Below, piece by piece: positions 43,088 through 51,806 of a stretch of DNA of 64,000 bases. Numbering within the stretch: the first letter of the stretch is position 1; every line of letters starts with the position of its first letter. This stretch comes from Chitinophaga oryzae (GTDB lineage Bacteria; Bacteroidota; Bacteroidia; Chitinophagales; Chitinophagaceae), in assembly GCF_012516375.2 (NCBI RefSeq), contig NZ_CP051204.2, positions 8,045,501 to 8,109,500 on the forward strand, read 5' to 3'. Below the pieces are notes generated by a model, which was not told the origin of the DNA, did not search any database, and saw only the letters and a list, made by a program, of their open reading frames with translations. Position numbers and translations under genes: made by a program.

Positions 43088-43626
43088 GACATACGACGCC
43101 GGCTATTGAGAGCGGCATCTGTTACGGATTTTCAGATATCGGTGTAGCCGATACCTTTGAAACGGAAGCTGCCGCTATAAAAGCCAAACTGCCTGCCGGC
43201 ACGTTCGATATATACAGCAGCCCTTTACAACGCTGTCAAAAGCTCGCTACCACGCTCTTTGGTGAAAACATCCATACGGATGAACGACTGAAAGAAATGA
43301 ATTTCGGCGCCTGGGAAATGCTGTCCTGGGAGGCCATCGGCAAAGAAGAACTGCAAACCTGGGCGGATGATTTTGTTCAGGCCAGGGTACCCCAGGGCGA
43401 AAGCTATGAGGAACTTTATACCCGCAGCATGGCTTTTATGGCAGAGATCATCGAAAAAGGGAATAACGCGGTGCTCGTTACCCATGGCGGTGTCATCCGG
43501 TCTATCCTGGCCCATGCCACTAATACGCCCCTCGTAGATTCCTTCGACCTGAAAGTGCAGTATGGGAGAATTTCGCAACTACAAGTAGAGAACGGAGATA
43601 TAAAAGTTATTTTTTATAATTCGTAA
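43069..43626 (+). CDS. cobC: Alpha-ribazole phosphatase (histidine phosphatase family)
   Basis: A 185-residue histidine phosphatase. MEIYLIRHTTP holds the phosphoryl-accepting His8 in the RH motif, and LVTHGGVIRSIL holds the second histidine; SSPLQRCQKLA is also typical. In the cobalamin context it removes the 5' phosphate from alpha-ribazole phosphate or from the coenzyme B12 precursor. The start at 43069 is chosen because the RH motif is always near the N-terminus; it overlaps the end of cobS by 19 bases. Confidence 0.92.
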   Translation: MEIYLIRHTTPAIESGICYGFSDIGVADTFETEAAAIKAKLPAGTFDIYSSPLQRCQKLATTLFGENIHTDERLKEMNFGAWEMLSWEAIGKEELQTWADDFVQARVPQGESYEELYTRSMAFMAEIIEKGNNAVLVTHGGVIRSILAHATNTPLVDSFDLKVQYGRISQLQVENGDIKVIFYNS

Positions 43627-43758
43627 TATGTTGTCTTAGTGATAATTATATTAAAATTCTCAAATATCTCGGCAAAAGTCGAAAAAACTCTTATTTCGTG
43701 CTAACTTTATGTCCGGAATCGCCGTATATTAAAAGCACACAATAAAAAACAGTTTATA

Positions 43759-43974
43759 ATGGCAACATCACTTTTGAATATTCCGTTTTTGTTCCTGCAG
43801 GAAATCGGTATCAAAGAATTACTGCTGATTGCGCTGGTAGTTCTCCTCTTGTTTGGTGGTAAAAAGATACCTGAGTTAATGCGTGGTTTGGGTAGTGGCA
43901 TACGCGAGTTCAAAGATGCCAAAGATGAACCCAAAAAAGAATCCAAAGGCGCTTCTGAAGCTCCCAAGGCCTAA
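43759..43974 (+). CDS. tatA: Twin-arginine translocase subunit TatA/TatE
   Basis: A 71-residue protein with an N-terminal membrane helix ([22 protein letters not shown]), the FGGKKIPEL hinge, an amphipathic helix ([13 protein letters not shown]) and a charged tail. This is the usual TatA form, which builds the transport pore for folded proteins. No tatC is nearby. It is followed by a nested repeat enclosing a terminator. Confidence 0.93.
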   Translation: MATSLLNIPFLFLQEIGIKELLLIALVVLLLFGGKKIPELMRGLGSGIREFKDAKDEPKKESKGASEAPKA

Positions 43975-43982
43975 TATATTTA

Positions 43983-44104
43983 GGGATTTTCTGATTTACG
44001 ATTTTTTGATTTCGTAAATTGATAAAGCGAAGACCAATACTCACCAGGTTGGTCTTCGCTTTTTTTAATGGCAGAAATCAAAAATCGTAAATCAGAAAAT
44101 CCCC
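43983..44104. repeat. Nested inverted repeat enclosing a terminator (site G)
   Basis: Outer arms of 30-31 bases (43983-44013 and 44074-44104) are complementary except for one T. They are built of GATTTACG and GATTTTTT-like units. Inside is a perfect terminator hairpin (44024-44066). It begins nine bases after the tatA stop and ends seven bases before the stop of the convergent DUF5690 gene. Confidence 0.88.
44024..44066 (+). terminator. Rho-independent terminator of tatA
   Basis: A 14-bp perfect stem (AAAGCGAAGACCAA / TTGGTCTTCGCTTT) with an 11-base loop and a run of seven T residues. Confidence 0.92.
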
Positions 44105-44110
44105 AAATTG

Positions 44111-45421
44111 TTATTGGTTCACTATTCCTAATTTCAGGCTGTCGCCATTATACTTTTTTTTGAAATACCAGGAAGACACTACCATCATCACTATCCCCGT
44201 GACAGAAACGCCCAGTACGGCATCTCCAAAAAACTGGCTCCAGGACAACGGCATATGACTGGCGTTTTTGAACAACATCACACCCACACTTCCCAGGTAC
44301 CCGAACGAATCGGCCACATACATGATAAAGCCTACATTACTGGCGTATTTAAAAACAGCTATCAGTCGCTCGAAGAAAATACAGTTGAAAGGGATATACC
44401 CCATGTACAGGCCCAGCCCCGTCAGCGTCATCCACCACACAGGGTCCAGCCGGTGCTGCCGAAACAGCAGCGTGCTCACCAGCGCGATGAGGAACCCGGA
44501 AATCACGATCACATGGTTCAGCATAAATGCCTGGTAGTTGTTCTTCACAAAAACCAGCATGCCCATAATGGCGATAATGGCAATAGATACGGGTATTTCC
44601 GTGCGGGTGAAGATGCCTGTGTCTGTACCGTAGCCCAGGTCTTTCCAGATATCCGCGGCAAAATTGTCCCGCATATCGCGCAGCACGGTCAGTAAAACAT
44701 AACTACCGATCAATAGCACCAACCCTGGCAGGAATGTCTGCAGGAAACGTTTCCGCTCCTGCTTGTTCATCGGCACCCTTTTCGTGCGCATCTTTACATC
44801 TTCCGCACCCGGCGGCGGTATCTGCTCCAACAGCAGGATAAACACCATAATAGGCACTAAAAACAACAGTCCCGTTACAAACGGCATCCAGAATTCCGAT
44901 ACATGCCAGGACAGGACGGTCATCTTCCCGGCAGATTTTACGAAACCGGAAGAAAAAATAAAACTGATGGATAACACCGCCCCCATAAACTCTGTGCTGC
45001 GCCTGCCTTCCAGGTAACTAAACACCAGTCCCCAGATCATCCCCAGCGGGAAGCCATTGATAAAAAGGAAGAGGATGTTATACGGCGCCGGTACCAACGC
45101 AAAGCCCAGCAATGACGCCCAGGAGATCAGGATCAGCATCATGATATACTGCGCCCGGTTGCTGCCCTTCATTTCCGCGATAAACCGGATACCGTAGAAT
45201 TTACTGCAGGCGTAGCCTATGGTTTGACTGATCACCAGCCAGATCTTATAGTCTATCCCCAGGAAGGAAAGTCCTTCAAATATTCCTGCCGTAAACGGTT
45301 TGCGGAAGGCATACATGCAGGAATAGGTCCCAAAGGCCACCAATGCGGCATACAAAGACAAAACAATATTCGGCGCACGCTCCAGCCGCTTTTGTATCCA
45401 GGGAATCGTCAGCATTTCCAT
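44111..45421 (-). CDS. DUF5690 family MFS-like permease
   Basis: A 436-residue inner-membrane protein with about twelve hydrophobic helices. The segments LVAFGTYSCMYAFRKPFTAGIFEG and NGFPLGMIWGLVFSYLEGRRSTEFMGAVLSISF are hallmarks of DUF5690 and recall organophosphate:phosphate antiporters of the MFS. The substrate is unknown. Two GTTAAG-containing direct repeats lie upstream at 45457-45492, matching repeats upstream of the nearby susC gene, so this permease may complete a nutrient uptake route with that SusC/SusD pair. Confidence 0.82.
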   Translation of the reverse strand: MEMLTIPWIQKRLERAPNIVLSLYAALVAFGTYSCMYAFRKPFTAGIFEGLSFLGIDYKIWLVISQTIGYACSKFYGIRFIAEMKGSNRAQYIMMLILISWASLLGFALVPAPYNILFLFINGFPLGMIWGLVFSYLEGRRSTEFMGAVLSISFIFSSGFVKSAGKMTVLSWHVSEFWMPFVTGLLFLVPIMVFILLLEQIPPPGAEDVKMRTKRVPMNKQERKRFLQTFLPGLVLLIGSYVLLTVLRDMRDNFAADIWKDLGYGTDTGIFTRTEIPVSIAIIAIMGMLVFVKNNYQAFMLNHVIVISGFLIALVSTLLFRQHRLDPVWWMTLTGLGLYMGYIPFNCIFFERLIAVFKYASNVGFIMYVADSFGYLGSVGVMLFKNASHMPLSWSQFFGDAVLGVSVTGIVMMVVSSWYFKKKYNGDSLKLGIVNQ

Positions 45422-45456
45422 TCAAGTATTTGGGCCAAAGGTGCTTATCCAATGTA

Positions 45457-45492
45457 AACTAATTGTTAAGCAATACTGAACTAATTGTTAAG
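45457..45492 (-). promoter_or_regulatory. Tandem operator-like repeats upstream of the DUF5690 gene
   Basis: AACTAATTGTTAAG occurs twice (45457-45470 and 45479-45492), 22 bases apart, i.e. about two helical turns. The motif GTTAAG with the same spacing recurs upstream of susC. Confidence 0.65.
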
Positions 45493-45502
45493 TATTACTA
45501 AA

Positions 45503-45602
45503 TTAATTACGAATTACGAATTGAGGGCCTCCTCACAAGAGCGGTTATTTAATAACCTTTCTAAAAGGAAGCCCTCAATTCGTAATTCGTTAATTCGTAA
45601 TT
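45503..45602. repeat. Nested inverted repeat, copy E
   Basis: Left AATTACG units with GAGGGC at 45505-45528, right complement from 45571, and a centre GGTTATTTAATAACC at 45543-45557. One extra T interrupts the right arm. The right arm abuts the stop codon of the susD gene (45601-45603). Confidence 0.9.
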
Positions 45603-47187
45603 ATTTCACCAGCCACATCACGGCGTTAATATCATCTGTGGTTCCGCCGAACTGGCTTTTCAGCGCAGTGGTCCAGTTAATGGTATTGGCCGCCCTTTCT
45701 GTATCCGGATACTTGAAACGTTTGGGGATCACGCCGCTGTTGCCGGTACCCGCGCCGGTCAGGAACACAGGTACCCCGGTACGGCGCCAGTTGAAATAAG
45801 CCTCCCATCCGGAGTTTTCGAAGAACGCGAGGTATTTCTGTGTCAGGATCTGTGTTAAGCCCTGCGCATTGTTGCCCTGATACTTCACCGCAGCCTGCTG
45901 GTAATAGTTATTTTCAAAACTGAACGGAATGTCATAACGGGTACCTTTATACGTTTTGCTGACAGTGCCCGCCACTTCTGTAGGGATACCATAGAAGCCC
46001 AGCGAAGCTTTGATGCCTTTTTTATACCATGCTTCCGCATCTCCGGTGATCCAGCCGCGGTTGATAGCTTCCGCCATATTGAAGCACAGCTCGGGGAAGC
46101 CGACGATCACACCAGGTTCGGCCGCATAGCTGTTATAGTAACGGCTTCTGCTGCGCAGCGAATAAGCGGCGGTATCCACGTTAGACATTTTGGAAGACAT
46201 ATCTTCCTGGCTCTCCCCGGAAGAAGCGCCCACATAAGCCGTGATGTCCGAAGGCAGCTTGTGCAGTTCATTGATCTGTTTGGTGGCCGGTTCCGCTGTA
46301 ATGTAAGCCCTTGGGTCTTTCAGCGCGACCAGTGTATTGAGGTAGGTGGCCGACATATTATAACGGGTAGCGTCGAAACCGAGGTTATCGGGGTTGGATG
46401 GATATTTATTGATATTATTATAGATGAACTGCATGTTGTGGTCCATCGATTCCATCAGTGGATACCTGGCAGGGTTACTAACAATATCCTTAAACTGCTG
46501 CGCGATGTTAAGATCTGACTCGCCTGTTTTTTTACTCAGCGCTATCAGTACCCGCAGCCGGAAGGTATTCACTGCGCGCTGCCATTTTGTAAGATCGTTG
46601 CCATAGTAAAAATCGCCTTTCAGCACCTGCCCTTCTGCGGTATTGGACTTATCCGGATTGGCGATCTGTGCGCCCAGCTGGGTATTTGCTTCCTCCAGCC
46701 ACTGCAGGACCTGTACAAACACTACTTTCTGTGCGTCGTAGGCGGGCGCGATATTGTCTTTACCCTGCAATGCCGTTTTCAGGGGCACATCTCCCACGAG
46801 GCTGGACAGCCGGTAGTAAAAGAAGGCACGGGCGAATTTACCCAGCGCGCTATAGGGATTCACATCCTTACCGCCGAGACGGATGGCTTCTGCTTCCATC
46901 TGCTGTACGTTGGTCAGGGAGAAATAACTGGCGAAGTCGGCGCCGTTCCAGTCGTAACGCTGGTCGCCGTAATAGTTATAGTTACAGCAGTCAAACTGGT
47001 TCCAGCGCATCACCACGCTCCAGGGCTTATCTGCGTTCATATCTCCCAGGATACCTCCCAGCACCAGGCTTGGCGGCACTTTTGCGGGTTTATTGGTATT
47101 GACGGAATAGTCTTCAAACTTTTTGTTGCAGCTGCTGAGGGCGATACCGGCCAGCGCAGCAAAAGCAACTATTTTCAGTGATTTCAT
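45601..47187 (-). CDS. SusD/RagB-family lipoprotein (SusD-like type 2)
   Basis: A 528-residue surface lipoprotein (lipobox ALSSC, Cys20) that should cap the SusC channel and bind its substrate. CNKKFEDYSVNTNKPAKVPPSLVLGGIL and the later GFPELCFNMAEAINRGWI / AWYKKGIKASLGFYG fit the SusD-like 2 branch, often found with peptide or small-molecule receptors rather than classical glycan systems. The gene lies 20 bases after susC on the same strand and ends in nested repeat copy E. Substrate unknown. Confidence 0.9.
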   Translation of the reverse strand: MKSLKIVAFAALAGIALSSCNKKFEDYSVNTNKPAKVPPSLVLGGILGDMNADKPWSVVMRWNQFDCCNYNYYGDQRYDWNGADFASYFSLTNVQQMEAEAIRLGGKDVNPYSALGKFARAFFYYRLSSLVGDVPLKTALQGKDNIAPAYDAQKVVFVQVLQWLEEANTQLGAQIANPDKSNTAEGQVLKGDFYYGNDLTKWQRAVNTFRLRVLIALSKKTGESDLNIAQQFKDIVSNPARYPLMESMDHNMQFIYNNINKYPSNPDNLGFDATRYNMSATYLNTLVALKDPRAYITAEPATKQINELHKLPSDITAYVGASSGESQEDMSSKMSNVDTAAYSLRSRSRYYNSYAAEPGVIVGFPELCFNMAEAINRGWITGDAEAWYKKGIKASLGFYGIPTEVAGTVSKTYKGTRYDIPFSFENNYYQQAAVKYQGNNAQGLTQILTQKYLAFFENSGWEAYFNWRRTGVPVFLTGAGTGNSGVIPKRFKYPDTERAANTINWTTALKSQFGGTTDDINAVMWLVK

Positions 47188-47207
47188 ACAATGCGTGTTT
47201 AAGCGGA

Positions 47208-50200
47208 TCAGAAGGTGAGATTAACATTAAAGCCAAACCGGCGCGTAGTTGGTGTTTGCAGGGTAGAAGAGCCCTGGTCGGCGCCGGGGTACTGGTCCAG
47301 GTCCACATCTTTGTTTTTAGCGAAATACAGGAGGTTCCTGCCCACAAAAGAGACATTGGCTGAACGGATGAAAGTACCTCTCAACAGGTTTTCCGGCAGG
47401 GTATAACCCAGTGTTACTTCCCGCAGTTTGGCGAAAGTTTTACTGATCAGGTTTGCTTCGTTGGTTTTGTAGTATACGCTGATGTAGTCCTGCAGGAAAG
47501 TTTTGGTAGTGTTAGGAGCGAACTGCAGTTTGTCTGCATTGGTCACGTTACCGTTGTTATCATACTGGATAGGCACATTGTTGGTGATCACCACGCCTTC
47601 TCCCTGCCATGATTTCACGCCTTTATAGTCCTGATAGCGGGCATCTCCCATGGCGCCTTCCGTGGTCAGGATATTACGTCCGCCGCGGAAAGTCTGCTGC
47701 TGGATATAGTCGATCATCTGTCCTCCTACGCGGCCATCGAACTGGAAGCTGAGGTTGAAGCCTTTGTAATGGAAGCTGTTGTTGATACCCCATACCCAGT
47801 CAGCGCTGGCGTTACCGAGGTATTGTTGGGTCGGATTCACGATAGGGCGGCCGTCCGGGCCGTTGATGATCTGGCCGTCCGGTGTTCTTACGAATTTGGT
47901 CCCGAAGAATTTATCCACCCGGTCGCCGACGCCGATATAGGCGTTCAGTTTAGTCTGGTCTCCGTAGATGCTTACGTATTTCTCCTGGAAGGTAGCCCAG
48001 TTGGCGGTTACTGTCCAGGTAAGGCCGCGTGGGTTTTTAACAGGTGTAGCGTTTACGGATATTTCATAACCGGTTTTACGGGTGTTCACGCCATTCACGA
48101 GATAGGCGGAGTCGCCGGTGCTGGGTGCCAGCAGCAGAGTGTAGATGCGCGGGCCGTTGAGGTTGGAGAAGTAGGTAGCGTCAACGCCAATACGATTTTT
48201 CAGGAAGCGGATATCCATGCCTGCTTCTGTTACCTTGCTGGTAAACGGCTGCAGGTCGGGATTGGCAATAACGCGGGCATAATATGCTGCGGCCTGGTTG
48301 CCATATACCGGTGATACGCTGTATACCGGCATGTTATAACGGGGACCGTCATACGAAGACTGGTATTCGGTACCATATCCCAGCGGATAGTTGGCTTCCG
48401 GGGTAGCGCCGATGGTCGGTACTGTAAAGCCGCCTTTCACGTTGGCATAGGAGCCGCGGAATTTGAGGAAGGAGATCACTTCCGGCAGGTGTACATAGTC
48501 AGACACTACGGTGCTGAGTGATACGGAAGGATAGGAATAGGTATTGTGTGTCACGGGCAGGTTAGAGGCTTTGTCCAGCCTGTCGGTCAGTGACACGGTA
48601 GCGTATTTGCCCAGGTCGATGTCTACATAACCGTAGGCGCTGAGCACCAGCATGGGCGCGCTGTAGCTGGTAGCATACAATGGATCGCGGGAGTTTCCGA
48701 AGCCATACCATCCGGGAGCGTTGAGGTAGTTGGTGGAAACGAAGCTGGAGTTATATTTATACGAACGGGCGTTACCGCCTACGGAGGCCCGGATGCCGAT
48801 TTTGTGCGGAAACACGTTGGCATAGGACAGCATCACGTCGGTGTTGTTTTCGTACAGGGAGCGTTTGTCTTCGCGGTAGTCGCCTTTACCTTCCTCACGG
48901 CCATAGGGGTGGGCGGAATAGGGCATCTTCTCCGTACGGAAGAGGTCATAGCTGGTGACCTGGGTGCGGGCCATCAGTTCCAGCTTATCAGACAGTTTGT
49001 ACGTCAGTTTAGCGTAGCCGTTCAGATCTGTTTTGTGATGGCCGCGCAGCCATTCGTAGGCCATGAACCAGGGGTTGTGATAGCGCTGGTATTCGGCGTA
49101 GATGGACTGAATACCTTCTTTTCCCGGCTGCCAGTAGTTGCGCATGTCGTCCATGCTCCAGTCGGCGCCTGCCCAGATAACGGTGTTATAGATAAGGCTG
49201 TTGGGGCCGTACGTTACATCCGGGAAATTATCGCTGGCCTGGCGGTTATAGTTCAGATAGCCTTCCAGCCGCAGTTTGGGAGAGAAGCTATAGCCAGCGG
49301 AGATATTGAAGTTGACGATATCCAGGGAAGTATTGGGCACGATGCCTTTCTGGTAGGAATTAGACAGGGAGAAGCGCAGGTCGGCTTTGTCCGTATGTGC
49401 CGACACGGCGAGGTTGTTGGTGCTCAGCATGCCGGTGCGGAGAAAGCGTTGCAGGTTGTTTTTACCGCGGGCTGTCCAGGGGGTGCCGGTGCGTTTGCCG
49501 GTAGCGGGATCAATAGGACTGTCGTATTGTGGAATGAGCTGGCCTTCAAATTTCGGTCCCCATACGTCGTAGTCGGCATCGTTTACACCGGCGCCCTTAC
49601 CGTCAACAAACGCGTACTTTCCGTGGTCACCGGGGCCGTAGAGGTCCTGTACTTTGGGAATGGCATTGAAGCCTCTTTCGAACATGGTACTGGAATTGAA
49701 TTCGATGGAGTAGCCTCTTTTGTCCCTGGAGCCTTTTTTGGTGGTGATCATGATGGCGCCGTTGAGGCCACGGGAGCCATAGAGTGCAGATGCAGTGGCG
49801 CCTTTCAGAACAGTATAGCTTTCGATATCATCCGGGGAAATGTTCCAGGTATCGGAGTTAATAGGCACGCCGTCTACCACGTAGAGGTTGATGTTATTAC
49901 CGCGGAGCTGTACCATGGGAGCGGCGAGCAGTTCAGCGGAGGCGCCTACGGTGAGGCCGGCCACTTTACCTACAAGGCCGTTGATGGGATTGGGTTCCCG
50001 GGCTTTCACGAGGTCGGCGCCTTTTACTTCCTGTACAGCGTAGCCTACCCGTTTTACTTCTTTACGTATGCCCAGCGCTGTTACCACTACTTCTTCCAGT
50101 GCTTTTTTGTCTGTCTGCAGAACGATGGAAAGGAAGTTGTGGTTATTGACCGGGAATTTACCGGTCAGGAAGCCGATGGAGCTTACTTCGAGGATATCTG

Positions 50201-50417
50201 TACCGCTGGCGGTGATGCTGAAGTTACCGTTGGCATCGGTGACTGCGCCTCTGTTGGCGCCGGTTACCTTCACCGTGGCGCCGATGACCGGTTGATGATC
50301 GCCGGCCGAAAGGACTTTTCCGGTGACGGCTTGTTGTGCTGTTGCTGTTGATACGTTCAGCAACAGCAGTAGCAGGGCACATAGCTGCGTAAGTGCCTGT
50401 CGTAGGTTTGCTTGCAT
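47208..50417 (-). CDS. SusC/RagA TonB-linked outer membrane protein
   Basis: A 1069-residue outer-membrane transporter. Signal peptide (ending TATAQQ), carboxypeptidase-regulatory-like domain (residues about 29-105, VTGKVLSAGDHQPVIGATVKVTG), plug (KALEEVVVTALGIRKEVKRVGYAVQ, DGVPINSDTWNISPDDIESYTVLKGATASALYGSRG) and a large barrel ending in RRFGFNVNLTF. It pairs with the SusD-like lipoprotein downstream. Three GTTAAGT repeats before the start and the XRE-cupin gene upstream on the same strand suggest regulation by that protein. Confidence 0.95.
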   Translation of the reverse strand: MQANLRQALTQLCALLLLLLNVSTATAQQAVTGKVLSAGDHQPVIGATVKVTGANRGAVTDANGNFSITASGTDILEVSSIGFLTGKFPVNNHNFLSIVLQTDKKALEEVVVTALGIRKEVKRVGYAVQEVKGADLVKAREPNPINGLVGKVAGLTVGASAELLAAPMVQLRGNNINLYVVDGVPINSDTWNISPDDIESYTVLKGATASALYGSRGLNGAIMITTKKGSRDKRGYSIEFNSSTMFERGFNAIPKVQDLYGPGDHGKYAFVDGKGAGVNDADYDVWGPKFEGQLIPQYDSPIDPATGKRTGTPWTARGKNNLQRFLRTGMLSTNNLAVSAHTDKADLRFSLSNSYQKGIVPNTSLDIVNFNISAGYSFSPKLRLEGYLNYNRQASDNFPDVTYGPNSLIYNTVIWAGADWSMDDMRNYWQPGKEGIQSIYAEYQRYHNPWFMAYEWLRGHHKTDLNGYAKLTYKLSDKLELMARTQVTSYDLFRTEKMPYSAHPYGREEGKGDYREDKRSLYENNTDVMLSYANVFPHKIGIRASVGGNARSYKYNSSFVSTNYLNAPGWYGFGNSRDPLYATSYSAPMLVLSAYGYVDIDLGKYATVSLTDRLDKASNLPVTHNTYSYPSVSLSTVVSDYVHLPEVISFLKFRGSYANVKGGFTVPTIGATPEANYPLGYGTEYQSSYDGPRYNMPVYSVSPVYGNQAAAYYARVIANPDLQPFTSKVTEAGMDIRFLKNRIGVDATYFSNLNGPRIYTLLLAPSTGDSAYLVNGVNTRKTGYEISVNATPVKNPRGLTWTVTANWATFQEKYVSIYGDQTKLNAYIGVGDRVDKFFGTKFVRTPDGQIINGPDGRPIVNPTQQYLGNASADWVWGINNSFHYKGFNLSFQFDGRVGGQMIDYIQQQTFRGGRNILTTEGAMGDARYQDYKGVKSWQGEGVVITNNVPIQYDNNGNVTNADKLQFAPNTTKTFLQDYISVYYKTNEANLISKTFAKLREVTLGYTLPENLLRGTFIRSANVSFVGRNLLYFAKNKDVDLDQYPGADQGSSTLQTPTTRRFGFNVNLTF

Positions 50418-50460
50418 GGCAATTTAGATTAAGGGGGGTAATGTTGATTACCATGCAAAG

Positions 50461-50513
50461 GTTAAGTTCGAATATGATGGAAATGTTAAGTTATACTAAA
50501 TTTAACGTTAAGT
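50461..50513 (-). promoter_or_regulatory. Three phased GTTAAG repeats upstream of susC
   Basis: GTTAAGT starts at 50461, 50485 and 50507, giving spacings of 24 and 22 bases. The third is part of a TTAACGTTAA palindrome. The first touches a CAAAGGTTAA sequence (minus strand TTAACCTTTG), a -7-like box for susC. The same motif occurs upstream of the DUF5690 gene. Confidence 0.7.
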
Positions 50514-50542
50514 ATTTGTATATAACAGGTCAAAAAAGTTTA

Positions 50543-51127
50543 CTATTTCTCTGAGTCGAGGAAGAAATACACGACGAGGATCTGCGCGGTATCTTCGCCG
50601 ATATTGGCGGGTTTGTGGCCCAGGCGGCCGTCGAAGAAGAGGGAGTCGCCTTCTTCGAGGATATATTTTTCGTTATCGATCAGGTATTCCACTTTGCCTT
50701 TGATGATATATTTATACTCATAGGCGTCGGTTTTAACGACCTGGGAGCGGCGGGCGCCTTTTTTCAGTTCCAGCATGACGATATCCACCGGGAAATGTTT
50801 GACGTTTTTGGTGAGTATCCTTTTATACTGAAACCCTTTGGCGGGCTCTTTTTCGAACTCCTGGTAGGAAGATTTTTGTTTGATGATGACCTTGGCCTGT
50901 TGCGACTGCTGGTCTATTTCATTGAAGAATTCGTTGAGGTCGAGGTTCAGCGCGCGGATGATATTGATGAGCACCAGCAGGGAGGGCACGGTGCGGTTGT
51001 TCTCTATCTGGGAGATAAGGCCTTTGCTGACTTCTGCTTTATCAGCCAGTTCCTGTATGGTAATGCCTTTGGCTTTCCGTTTTTCCTTGATCCTGTTACT
51101 GATCTGAATGATAATATCCTCGGTCAT
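50543..51127 (-). CDS. XRE-cupin transcriptional regulator
   Basis: A 194-residue regulator. The N-terminal XRE HTH at residues 8-62 reads KEKRKAKGITIQELADKAEVSKGLISQIENNRTVPSLLVLINIIRAL. The C-terminal cupin at about residues 110-190 contains YEYKYIIKGKVEYLIDNEKYILEEGDSLFFDGRLGHKPANIG. Such fusions sense small ligands and regulate linked transport genes. It is directly upstream of susC/susD on the same strand and is the best candidate to bind the GTTAAG repeats. Its own -7 box (TATATTTG) is at 51145-51152. Confidence 0.88.
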   Translation of the reverse strand: MTEDIIIQISNRIKEKRKAKGITIQELADKAEVSKGLISQIENNRTVPSLLVLINIIRALNLDLNEFFNEIDQQSQQAKVIIKQKSSYQEFEKEPAKGFQYKRILTKNVKHFPVDIVMLELKKGARRSQVVKTDAYEYKYIIKGKVEYLIDNEKYILEEGDSLFFDGRLGHKPANIGEDTAQILVVYFFLDSEK

Positions 51128-51144
51128 ATAGGTCGGTCTTGGGA

Positions 51145-51152
51145 CAAATATA
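51145..51152 (-). promoter_or_regulatory. -7 box of the XRE-cupin gene
   Basis: CAAATATA on the plus strand reads TATATTTG on the minus strand, 17 bases before the start codon. The divergent marC-like gene has the identical box on the other strand. Confidence 0.5.
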
Positions 51153-51179
51153 GGGAGAGAAAGCTAATGCATTACGTTA

Positions 51180-51187
51180 TATATTTG
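51180..51187 (+). promoter_or_regulatory. -7 box of the MarC-family gene
   Basis: TATATTTG, an exact TAnnTTTG match, only four bases before the ATG at 51192. If used, the transcript would be leaderless. Confidence 0.5.
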
Positions 51188-51191
51188 CCGC

Positions 51192-51758
51192 ATGTTCAGT
51201 ATCGACCAAATTCTAGCCATCGCGTTCACGCTGTTTGCCGTTATAGATATCGTTGGTTCCATCCCGGTGCTGGTGTCTCTGAAGGAGAAACTGGGGCATA
51301 TCGACGCCGGTAAGGCCACCCTTGCTTCCGGCTTCCTGATGGTGCTGTTCCTGCTGGTAGGCGAGCAGTTCCTCCGGCTGTTCAGCGTAGACGTGCATTC
51401 GTTTGCGGTAGCCGGCTCCATTGTCATTTTTGTCATCGGCCTGGAAATGATCCTGGGACTTGAACTTTTCAAGAGCGGGCAGGACGTTAAATCCGGCAGT
51501 ATCGTCCCCATTGCCTTCCCGATGATCGCCGGTTCGGGTACCCTGACCACCATTATGTCGCTTAAAGCCAACTTCGGGGAGTATAATATCCTGGCTGGTA
51601 TTGTGCTGAACCTGCTGATCGTTTTCGTGGTTTTAAAGAGCCTCAACTACATAGAACGCTTGCTGGGAAAGGCCGGGCTGATGGTATTGCGCAAGTTTTT
51701 CGGGGTGATCCTGCTGGCCATCGCGGTAAAAATTTTTAAAAGTAATATCAATCTTTAA
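51192..51758 (+). CDS. MarC family integral membrane protein
   Basis: A 188-residue protein with six hydrophobic helices. FAVIDIVGSIPVLVSLKEK near the N-terminus and IVPIAFPMIAGSGTLTTIMSL in the middle are MarC family signatures. The function is unsettled; the early link with multiple antibiotic resistance was not confirmed. Divergent from the XRE-cupin gene, 65 bases apart. Confidence 0.9.
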   Translation: MFSIDQILAIAFTLFAVIDIVGSIPVLVSLKEKLGHIDAGKATLASGFLMVLFLLVGEQFLRLFSVDVHSFAVAGSIVIFVIGLEMILGLELFKSGQDVKSGSIVPIAFPMIAGSGTLTTIMSLKANFGEYNILAGIVLNLLIVFVVLKSLNYIERLLGKAGLMVLRKFFGVILLAIAVKIFKSNINL

Positions 51759-51806
51759 TGTAATTTGGGATTATTCCGGAGAAAATGTAACTTCGCGTTC
51801 CCTTTT

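Noticed and set aside
48804..50351. A 515-codon open frame on the plus strand opposite susC
   Set aside because: Shadow of the SusC gene; low-complexity V/G/F-rich translation with no recognisable domain.
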